A DNA stretch of 6,690 nt. Origin: Gammaproteobacteria bacterium (lineage in GTDB: Bacteria; Pseudomonadota; Gammaproteobacteria; Granulosicoccales; Granulosicoccaceae). The stretch is taken from NCBI GenBank assembly GCA_020444765.1, contig JAGRHW010000196.1, positions 1 to 6,690 of the forward strand, given 5' to 3'. The notes under the pieces are model-generated. The model was not told the DNA's origin, did no database searches, and saw only the letters and a program-made list of their open reading frames with translations. The position numbers and the translations under genes were made by a program. Below, one piece after another: positions 1 through 4,867 of this stretch (its first letter is position 1; each line of letters opens with the position of its first letter).

Positions 1-577
1 GACCTTCCTGCAGGTTTTCCAGCAGTGCTTCGCGCTCCGCGCTGTACTCGGATTCAACCACGGCACGACGTGAGACAACGACGTTGTTACGGCGACGGTC
101 GAGTTTGATGACCTTGAATTCCAGCTCCTTGCCTTCCAGGTAGCTTGTATCGCGGACCGGCCGGACATCGACGAGCGAACCGGGCAGAAACGCGCGGATA
201 TCGCTGATTTCGACGGTAAAACCACCCTTGACCTTACCGGTGATCGAACCCTTGATGATTTCGTCATTTTCCTGGGCCTCTTCAAGGATGGTCCAGGCGC
301 GTGCACGGCGGGCTTTCTCACGGGACAGACGGGTCTCACCGAAACCGTCCTCGATCGAATCGAGAGCCACCTCGACGACATCGCCGGGCTGTACTTCCAG
401 CTCACCGCTTTCGTTATAGAACTGCTCGAGCGGAATAGCGCCCTCGGACTTGAGTCCGGCATTGACGATAACAAAATCGCCTGTGATATCGACCACCGTT
501 CCCATCAGGATGGAACCGGGCTTCATTTCGGTCTTGGAAAGGCTTTCCTCGAAGAGTTCCGCAAAGGATTCAGACAT
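1..577 (-). CDS. rpsA: 30S ribosomal protein S1, N-terminal 192 residues (cut by window edge)
   Basis: S1 is the large OB-fold protein of the 30S subunit that captures mRNA leaders for initiation. The visible 192 residues begin [13 protein letters not shown] and align without obvious gaps to the start of enterobacterial S1. They cover the two N-terminal S1 domains, roughly residues 20-87 and 105-172, with hallmark stretches [12 protein letters not shown] (78-89), [26 protein letters not shown] and [11 protein letters not shown]. In the family these first two domains mainly anchor S1 to the ribosome; the RNA-binding domains lie beyond the edge. The start is firm because an in-frame TAA sits directly before the ATG. 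There is no good Shine-Dalgarno, only an AGG 11 nt upstream in an A/U-rich stretch, as is known for S1 genes, whose initiation relies on leader structure and autogenous control. The gene follows cmk after a structured 145-bp spacer. Only the C-terminal part is missing, through the window edge and not through damage. Confidence 0.98.
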   Translation of the reverse strand, partial: MSESFAELFEESLSKTEMKPGSILMGTVVDITGDFVIVNAGLKSEGAIPLEQFYNESGELEVQPGDVVEVALDSIEDGFGETRLSREKARRARAWTILEEAQENDEIIKGSITGKVKGGFTVEISDIRAFLPGSLVDVRPVRDTSYLEGKELEFKVIKLDRRRNNVVVSRRAVVESEYSAEREALLENLQEG

Positions 578-609
578 TTAATTAATAACCTGCATAGCTA
601 AAAAATACA

Positions 610-639
610 CTGTGGCTGCAGTTCCGTAGAATTCCACAG
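610..639 (-). other. rpsA leader hairpin with UACG tetraloop
   Basis: On the RNA strand CTGTGG pairs perfectly with CCACAG (outer arms 634-639 and 610-615). Inside this lies a short stem UUC/GAA closing a UACG loop (622-631), which fits the stable cUNCGg tetraloop class. A run TATTTTTT follows 3' of the outer stem. It stands about 33-62 nt before the rpsA start and is the hairpin nearest the initiation site. The pairing is read directly; a function in S1 autoregulation is inference. Confidence 0.5.
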
Positions 640-646
640 GGTTGAT

Positions 647-683
647 AAAAAAATCCGTACCACCCAAATCCGTCAGGTACAGA
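647..683 (-). terminator. terminator-like hairpin with U7 tract in the rpsA leader
   Basis: On the minus strand TCTGTACC (683-676) pairs with GGTACGGA (661-654), giving eight pairs with one G-U, or nine counting a flanking G-U. The loop is 14 nt, and seven consecutive Ts (653-647) follow immediately. This has the form of an intrinsic terminator, though the loop is long and the stem only moderately G/C-rich. It lies only 70 nt before the rpsA start, so it may be a leader hairpin or attenuator and not a strong end point. It is the second such element after the one at the cmk stop. Confidence 0.5.
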
Positions 684-706
684 CACCAAATTATGTAAAA
701 CCGCTC

Positions 707-733
707 AATAAAAACGCCCTGACTATTCAGGGC
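707..733 (-). terminator. intrinsic terminator at the end of cmk
   Basis: On the minus strand GCCCTGA (733-727) pairs perfectly with TCAGGGC (722-716) around a four-base loop ATAG, followed by G and then TTTTTATT. The loop contains the cmk TAG stop codon (725-723), so a terminating ribosome would cover and block the hairpin. This is a good rho-independent terminator for the gyrA/pheA-cmk message. Partial read-through into rpsA is possible, since the gene pair is usually co-transcribed in this group. Confidence 0.7.
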
Positions 734-1418
734 TGCTTTTATTTATCGTTCTTTCTGCTATTTTCAACACTTGCCGGAATACTTCATCGATGTCCAAGGC
801 CGAGCTGTCGATGATAACAGCCTCTTCAGCAGGCTTGAGCGGAGCAACCGCGCGACCCGCATCCCTTGCATCTCGCTGTGAAATATCCTCAAGTAGACTC
901 CCTAGGGTAGCATCTATGCCTCTTTCCTTCAACTGACGCAGCCTTCTTTCTGCCCGAACTTCGGGGCTCGCGGTCAGAAAAATCTTAACCTCGGCATCTG
1001 GAAACACCACCGTTCCCATATCACGACCATCAGCCACCAGACCCGGCATCCGACGAAAACTTCGCTGCACCTGTAGCAGCTGCTTGCGCAACGGCGCCTG
1101 CACAGCTATTTCCGACGCCACCGCGGCGGTTTTTTCATCACGCAGACGCTGCGATACGTCTTCGCCGTTCAACCAGGTCCTGACTCCGCGCCCGGCATCC
1201 GGCTCGAAGCTGATGTGCATTTTGGCCGCTGCGTCGGCAACCGCCTGCTGATCACTCAGATCGATGCCGCCATCCAGCGCGGCCAGTGCACTCAGGCGGT
1301 ACAAAGCGCCGCTGTCGAGCAGGGCAAAACCCAGAGATTCGGCAACCCGTTGCGCCAGGGTCCCTTTACCCGAACCAGATGGTCCGTCGATGGCGATGAC
1401 GGGCACCTCATCAGTCAT
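723..1418 (-). CDS. cmk: cytidylate kinase
   Basis: Cmk phosphorylates CMP and dCMP with ATP in the cytosol, recycling cytidine nucleotides from RNA turnover and feeding dCTP synthesis. The 231-residue product has the expected family length (about 225-230). It shows the Walker A loop GPSGSGKGT (12-20, Lys18), the nucleotide-monophosphate motif DSGALYR (35-41), the CMP-specific insert region ending in a conserved RLRDE (91-95), ADGRDMGTVVFPDA (129-142), the ERRLRQL helix (157-163) and the Arg-rich lid QRDARDAGRAVAPL (181-194). The start at MTDEVP is set by a GGAGG Shine-Dalgarno nine bases upstream; the frame stays open much farther upstream, but that part overlaps aroA and is not Cmk-like. 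It begins one base after the aroA stop (TGAAATG), which implies translational coupling, and its own stop lies in the loop of a terminator hairpin. Confidence 0.97.
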   Translation of the reverse strand: MTDEVPVIAIDGPSGSGKGTLAQRVAESLGFALLDSGALYRLSALAALDGGIDLSDQQAVADAAAKMHISFEPDAGRGVRTWLNGEDVSQRLRDEKTAAVASEIAVQAPLRKQLLQVQRSFRRMPGLVADGRDMGTVVFPDAEVKIFLTASPEVRAERRLRQLKERGIDATLGSLLEDISQRDARDAGRAVAPLKPAEEAVIIDSSALDIDEVFRQVLKIAERTINKSSPE

Positions 1419-1419
1419 T

Positions 1420-2748
1420 TCAACACGCCTCCGCATGCTCCTGGATTCGCAGTCCATGCCGGCCGGCCAATGCGACGAAGCCCGGGAACGAGGTCGTGAC
1501 ATTCGCGCAATCATTAATGCATATTTCACCATCAGCCGCCAGCGCGGCCATCGCCATGGCCATCGCAACACGGTGATCGCCATGACTGTCGATTTCCCCG
1601 CCGCACAGCGGGCCGCCGTGGATGACAGCGCCATCGGGCCTGCTTTCCGCTCGCACACCCAGCTGTAACAAGGCATCCACCATGACCTGAATACGGTCGC
1701 TTTCCTTGACGCGCAGCTCCTCGGCACCGGTCAATACCGTCGTACCCTCGGCACAGGCGGCGGCCACGAACAAGGCCGGAAATTCATCGATGGCCAGCGA
1801 GACCAGCTCCTCGGGTATCTCTATACCATGAAGAGCAGCCGAGCGCACGGTGATATCGGCAACGGGTTCACCGCCTGACACACGTTGATTGCTGATCTGC
1901 AGATCGGCCCCCATCAAGCGCAATATATCCAGCACGCCGGTGCGCGTGGGATTGATGCCGACCTGCAGCAGCGTAAGCTGCGAATCTTTGGCGATACTGG
2001 CACCAACCAGAAAAAACGCCGCCGATGACAGGTCGGCGGGCACCACGATGTCGACCGCCTGTAATTCGCCGCCGCCCCGCAATGACGTCGACAAACCATC
2101 CTTGTGCACGGCGTAGCCGAAACCTTCCAGCATACGCTCAGTGTGATCGCGGGTAATCGCCGGCTCGGTAACCCGCGTTTCACCCGCTGCATACAGGCCG
2201 GCCAGCAAAATCGCCGATTTGACCTGAGCACTGGCCATCGGCAAGTGATAGTCGATGCCACTGATCGCCGGTGTGCCGCTGATACGCAGCGGCGGCCGGC
2301 CGTTTGACTCACTGTCAATCCGTGCGCCCATCTGCCGAAGCGGTTCGATAACCCGGCCCATCGGCCGTGCACTGAGCGAGCTGTCGCCCGTCAACACGCT
2401 GTCGAAAGACTGCCCCGCCAGAACCCCGGCCATCAGACGCATCGCGGTGCCGGAATTACCCAGATCCAGCGGCGCTACAGGCGCCCGCAGGCCATGCAAT
2501 CCCCTGCCCTGGATCAATAGCTCTCCGGGGCCGACCACCTCGATATCCACGCCCATCCGGCGAAACGCCTTGAGCGTATTGAGGCTGTCCTCACCTTCCA
2601 GAAAACCGCTGACCTGCGTCTGCCCGAGCGCCAGCGAACCGAACATGATCGAACGATGAGAGATGGATTTATCACCCGGCACCCGGATATGCCCGTTGAG
2701 TTGCCCGCCCGGCTGCACGCTGAACTGCAAGCCTTTATCCGCCGCCAT
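1420..2748 (-). CDS. aroA: 3-phosphoshikimate 1-carboxyvinyltransferase (EPSP synthase), class II type
   Basis: AroA transfers the enolpyruvyl group of PEP to shikimate-3-phosphate, the sixth shikimate step. The 442-residue product shows PGDKSISHRS (24-33, Lys27 and Arg32), LGNSGTAMRL (96-105), a D-x-S-L-x-x-R-P-M stretch (122-130), MASAQVKSAILLAGL (171-185), RDHTER (200-205), NPTRTG (266-271), DEFP with catalytic Asp321, RVKESDR (346-352, Glu349) and GDHRVAMA (390-397). All four motif patterns used for class II EPSP synthases are present (GDKS, SAQVK, RDHTE, NPTR), as in Bacillus, Agrobacterium CP4 and the AroA half of Pseudomonas TyrA-AroA; E. coli AroA is class I. Gly100 occupies the place of Ala100 in CP4, so strong natural glyphosate tolerance is not indicated. 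The ATG at 2748 overlaps the tyrA stop by one base (TAATG). It is preferred over an in-frame GTG at 2766, which has no Shine-Dalgarno and would overlap tyrA by 19 bp. Confidence 0.97.
   Translation of the reverse strand: MAADKGLQFSVQPGGQLNGHIRVPGDKSISHRSIMFGSLALGQTQVSGFLEGEDSLNTLKAFRRMGVDIEVVGPGELLIQGRGLHGLRAPVAPLDLGNSGTAMRLMAGVLAGQSFDSVLTGDSSLSARPMGRVIEPLRQMGARIDSESNGRPPLRISGTPAISGIDYHLPMASAQVKSAILLAGLYAAGETRVTEPAITRDHTERMLEGFGYAVHKDGLSTSLRGGGELQAVDIVVPADLSSAAFFLVGASIAKDSQLTLLQVGINPTRTGVLDILRLMGADLQISNQRVSGGEPVADITVRSAALHGIEIPEELVSLAIDEFPALFVAAACAEGTTVLTGAEELRVKESDRIQVMVDALLQLGVRAESRPDGAVIHGGPLCGGEIDSHGDHRVAMAMAMAALAADGEICINDCANVTTSFPGFVALAGRHGLRIQEHAEAC
1428..1432 (-). promoter_or_regulatory. 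cmk ribosome binding site
   Basis: GGAGG on the minus strand, nine bases before the cmk ATG at 1418, lying inside the last codons of aroA. It is the strongest Shine-Dalgarno in the window and selects the MTDEVP start over upstream in-frame codons. Confidence 0.8.
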
Positions 2749-3620
2749 TACTGTTTTCGCTCCCACTGAATATGTGCGTCACGCGCGCGCTTGGCGCGCC
2801 GGAATGTCTCCTCGATGGCCTCTGCATCGGCATTGATTATTTGCTCGCGAAGCCGGCCAAGATCAGTCAGCAGATCATCCAGCACCGCCCGCACCGCCTC
2901 CCGGTTGGTCACGCAGATATCCCGCCACATCACCGGGTCGCTCGAGGCAATACGGGTAAAATCGTGAAAGCCGCCGGCCGCGTAGCGGAATATCTCTTCA
3001 CTCTCCTGCATCGTCGCCAGCGTATCGACCAGACTGAAGGCCACCACATGCGGCAGATGGCTGGTCGCCGCCAGTACGCGGTCGTGGTGCTCCGGCGTCA
3101 GGCACTCGACATCGGCGCCGGTGGACTCCCAGAGCTCACGAATCGCCGCGGTAGCTGCCTCATCGGTTTCCGGCAACGGCGTGAGTATCACCTTGCGGTT
3201 TTCGAACAGGGAATCAAATGCAGCTTCGACCCCGCTTTTCTCGGTACCGGCAATTGGATGCCCCGGCACCACCCGAGTCAGATCACCGAGTACCTCGCGC
3301 GCCTCATTGACAAAGCTGCCTTTGACACTGCCGGCGTCGGTAACGATCGTATCCGCACCGAGATAAGGCTTGATCTGCTGTAAAATACGCTTCATTGCCC
3401 CCATCGGCACAGCCAATAACACAACCTCCGCACCGTCAACGGCTTTTACAAGATCGGTTTCAAAGCTGTCTATTACACCAAGTTTGACACCAAGCTCCAG
3501 ATTCCCGGCATTACGTCCGGCGCCAACGATATGCCCTGAAAAACCGGCCTTTTTGACACCCAGCGCGAACGACCCTCCGATCAGGCCGACGCCGATAATA
3601 CAAATACGCTCAACAGCCAT
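2748..3620 (-). CDS. tyrA: prephenate (or arogenate/cyclohexadienyl) dehydrogenase
   Basis: TyrA oxidatively decarboxylates prephenate to 4-hydroxyphenylpyruvate, or arogenate to tyrosine, in the cytosol. At 290 residues it is a stand-alone TyrA, without the chorismate mutase domain of enteric TyrA. It shows the N-terminal Rossmann loop GVGLIGGS (10-17), VPMGAM (71-76), TDAGSVKG (94-101), GHPIAGTEKSG (120-130) with the family's catalytic His121, ATSHLPH (185-191) and GGFHDFTRIA (216-225), where Arg223 is a likely substrate-binding Arg. At the end of the second strand GAGRN (33-37) places Arg36 near the cofactor ribose; this may allow NADP, but NAD versus NADP cannot be settled by eye. The ATG stands just before the first strand of the fold. 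It lies 6 bp after pheA in the same reading frame, separated by TGA-ATT-TCC, and no Shine-Dalgarno is visible, so translation probably depends on reinitiation by ribosomes leaving pheA. It overlaps aroA by one base. Confidence 0.95.
   Translation of the reverse strand: MAVERICIIGVGLIGGSFALGVKKAGFSGHIVGAGRNAGNLELGVKLGVIDSFETDLVKAVDGAEVVLLAVPMGAMKRILQQIKPYLGADTIVTDAGSVKGSFVNEAREVLGDLTRVVPGHPIAGTEKSGVEAAFDSLFENRKVILTPLPETDEAATAAIRELWESTGADVECLTPEHHDRVLAATSHLPHVVAFSLVDTLATMQESEEIFRYAAGGFHDFTRIASSDPVMWRDICVTNREAVRAVLDDLLTDLGRLREQIINADAEAIEETFRRAKRARDAHIQWERKQ
2760..2764 (-). promoter_or_regulatory. aroA ribosome binding site
   Basis: GGGAG on the minus strand within the last codons of tyrA, 11 bases before the ATG at 2748. 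The spacing is slightly long. The alternative GTG at 2766 lies upstream of this site and has none of its own, so this element decides the start. Confidence 0.55.
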
Positions 3621-3626
3621 GGAAAT

Positions 3627-4709
3627 TCAGACCGAACGGGGGTAGGAACCGAGAACCCGGAACAGGGGTAACTCCGCCTTGAGTTCAGCAAGCGCCGGGG
3701 CAATTTTCTCATCGTCCTGATGCCCTTCGATGTCCATGAAAAAGACATACTCCCAAAGCCCGCTTTTGCCTGGCCGCGACTCGATACGCGTGAGACTGAT
3801 CCCGGCGTCCGACAGGGGCTTGAGCAAGCCACGCAGCCCGCCCGGCCGGTTCGGCGCCGAAACCAGGATCGTGGTACTGTCACGCCCGCTCGGCGGCACC
3901 GACTGCTTGCCAATCACCAGGAACCGGGTTGTATTGTCCTTTTCGTCCTCGATATTATTAACCAGCACCTTGAGCTGATAAAGCTCACCGGCCGCCGCGC
4001 TGGCGATCGCCGCCACGCCGGTCTTGCCCTGTACCATCCGGGCCGCTTCGGCATTGCTGCTGACCGCCTCGCGTTGCGCGTCCGGACACTGGGTGCCCAG
4101 CCAGTGGCGGCATTGGGCGAGCGACTGCTGGTGCGCATAGACCGTCTTGATCTCGCTCAGCGGCTGATCGAGCCCGAGCAGATTGTGATGAATCGGCAGA
4201 CTGACTTCGCCGCAGATCTTGAGCGGCGACTTAATAAACAGATCGAGCGTGTGGTTGACCGCACCCTCGGTGGAATTCTCCACCGGCACCAGCCCGTATT
4301 TGGCCAGACCCGAATCGACCGTCTGAAAAATCTCATCGATCGTGGCGAGCGCCGTGGTGGAAACCGCATGACCGAAATGCTTGTGTACCGCGGCATGCGT
4401 ATAGGTACCGGCGGGGCCAAGGTAGGCAATCGTCATCGGCTCCTCGTGAGCCAGACAGGCCGAGATAATTTCACGGAACAGGCGCACCATGACATCATCG
4501 CCAAGCGGCCCCGGGTTGTTTTCCCGCACCCGTCGCAGGATCTGCGCCTCACGCTCCGGCCGGTAAAATGCCGTATCCAGCCCCTGCGACAGCTTGATCG
4601 CGGCGACACGCTCGGCGCAGCGGGCCCGTTGGCTGATCAGCTCTTCAAGCTGTGCATCGATCCGGTCGATTTCGACCCGAACATCATCAAGCGTGTCATT
4701 GTTCGACAT
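3627..4709 (-). CDS. pheA: bifunctional chorismate mutase / prephenate dehydratase (P-protein)
   Basis: PheA converts chorismate to prephenate and then to phenylpyruvate, the committed path to phenylalanine. The 360-residue protein has the usual three parts. The AroQ-type chorismate mutase (about 1-90) has Arg11, Arg28, Lys39 and Arg53-Glu54 at positions matching E. coli active-site residues. The prephenate dehydratase (about 92-270) shows YLGPAGTYTH (96-105), PVENSTEGAV (142-151), IHHNLLG (173-179) and the catalytic TTRF motif (260-263). The C-terminal ACT domain (about 277-355) has RPGGL (288-292) and ESRP (310-313), the signatures of the phenylalanine-binding feedback site. The start is firm: an in-frame TGA abuts the ATG, and GGAG lies seven bases upstream. 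The gene opens the tight pheA-tyrA-aroA-cmk block. serC, commonly found just before it, and hisC, commonly just after it, are both missing. Confidence 0.97.
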   Translation of the reverse strand: MSNNDTLDDVRVEIDRIDAQLEELISQRARCAERVAAIKLSQGLDTAFYRPEREAQILRRVRENNPGPLGDDVMVRLFREIISACLAHEEPMTIAYLGPAGTYTHAAVHKHFGHAVSTTALATIDEIFQTVDSGLAKYGLVPVENSTEGAVNHTLDLFIKSPLKICGEVSLPIHHNLLGLDQPLSEIKTVYAHQQSLAQCRHWLGTQCPDAQREAVSSNAEAARMVQGKTGVAAIASAAAGELYQLKVLVNNIEDEKDNTTRFLVIGKQSVPPSGRDSTTILVSAPNRPGGLRGLLKPLSDAGISLTRIESRPGKSGLWEYVFFMDIEGHQDDEKIAPALAELKAELPLFRVLGSYPRSV

Positions 4710-4716
4710 TCAGACG

Positions 4717-4720
4717 CTCC
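4717..4720 (-). promoter_or_regulatory. pheA ribosome binding site
   Basis: GGAG seven bases before the pheA ATG at 4709. It lies in the loop of a possible small hairpin (ACGC 4730-4727 pairing with GCGT 4717-4714) and is also crossed by a 13-codon upstream frame, so access to it could be regulated. The site itself is ordinary. Confidence 0.7.
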
Positions 4721-4736
4721 GCAAAGGCGTTAAACA

Positions 4737-4765
4737 TTTATCGTTGTCCCCTGCTCCGGCAACAA
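4737..4765 (-). promoter_or_regulatory. weak candidate promoter for pheA
   Basis: On the minus strand TTGTTG (4765-4760) stands 17 bp before GATAAA (4742-4737), matching the sigma-70 hexamers at three and four of six positions. Transcription from it would begin near 4730 and give a leader of about 20 nt, bypassing the structured part of the spacer. The match is poor and could be chance. Confidence 0.2.
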
Positions 4766-4867
4766 TCACTGCCGGGCATCGGGCGAAAGTTTCCCCGAAA
4801 GACCTTCACATCCGCCCGGTGGTCTTTCGGCAGGCCCGGCTATAAAACAAAACCTGGCAATACGGAT

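Larger units (their letters stand above)
578..722 (-). promoter_or_regulatory. structured rpsA leader / cmk-rpsA intergenic region
   Basis: This 145-bp spacer is clearly more A/T-rich than the flanking genes. It holds hairpins at 654-683 and 610-639, with a third (716-733) entering it from the cmk end, all separated by A/U-rich single strands, and the rpsA ATG follows a weak Shine-Dalgarno. That design (hairpins alternating with A/U-rich segments and no strong SD) is the known arrangement of gammaproteobacterial rpsA translation initiation regions, where S1 represses its own mRNA. The pentamer ACGGA occurs three times on the RNA strand (669-673, 654-658, 623-627), twice as ACGGATTT. A CATAAT at about 691-696 would make a fair -10 box but lacks a convincing -35 partner, so I cannot place the rpsA promoter; in E. 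coli the main one lies farther upstream inside cmk. The regulatory role is inferred from gene identity and visible structure. Confidence 0.6.
4710..4867 (-). promoter_or_regulatory. structured gyrA-pheA spacer, candidate pheA leader RNA
   Basis: This 158-bp spacer has no remnant of serC in any frame that I can recognise. Read on the pheA strand, an outer 7-bp perfect stem (GCCGGGC 4840-4834 with GCCCGGC 4777-4771) encloses an inner 10-bp perfect stem (CCGAAAGACC 4830-4821 with GGTCTTTCGG 4804-4795, 16-nt loop). The inner loop segment CGGGCGGA (4818-4811) can pair with TTCGCCCG (4787-4780), eight pairs with one G-U, as a pseudoknot or as an alternative to the inner stem. CCGGC (4775-4771) can instead pair with GCCGG (4760-4756), competing with the outer stem. 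No U-tract follows the stems, so it is not a standard intrinsic terminator. The stretch TTTTGTTTTATA near 4842-4853 is the only T-rich part. The pairings are read from sequence; regulation of pheA by them is inference. Confidence 0.45.

Noticed and set aside
1419..1727. Upstream extension of the cmk frame by about 100 codons
   Set aside because: It overlaps the aroA 3' end, is low-complexity and Arg-rich, and is not Cmk-like. The GGAGG site and family alignment fix the start at 1418.
1914..2372. 152-codon minus-strand frame inside aroA
   Set aside because: Out-of-frame shadow of aroA with an Arg/Cys/Trp-rich composition and no domain.
2749..2766. GTG at 2766 as the aroA start
   Set aside because: No Shine-Dalgarno upstream and a longer overlap with tyrA, whereas the ATG at 2748 has GGGAG in front of it.
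2772..3383. 203-codon open frame on the plus strand opposite tyrA
   Set aside because: Antisense shadow of a complete, motif-bearing tyrA; no recognisable family.
3720..4733. 337-codon open frame on the plus strand opposite pheA
   Set aside because: It mirrors pheA, shows no recognisable domain, and is rich in Arg and other residues expected from the antisense of a G/C-rich gene. pheA is unmistakable on the other strand.
4710..4769. 19-residue GTG-started frame ending directly at the pheA ATG, considered as a phenylalanine leader peptide
   Set aside because: No Shine-Dalgarno and no Phe codons, so nothing supports translation or attenuation.
4795..4830. 10-bp perfect stem before pheA as a rho-independent terminator of gyrA
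   Set aside because: On neither strand is it followed by a T-tract. It is kept only as a structural element.
4842..4860. TTGCCA followed by TTTATA just after gyrA as a pheA promoter
   Set aside because: The spacing between the two elements is only about 9-10 bp, far from the 16-18 bp needed by sigma-70.
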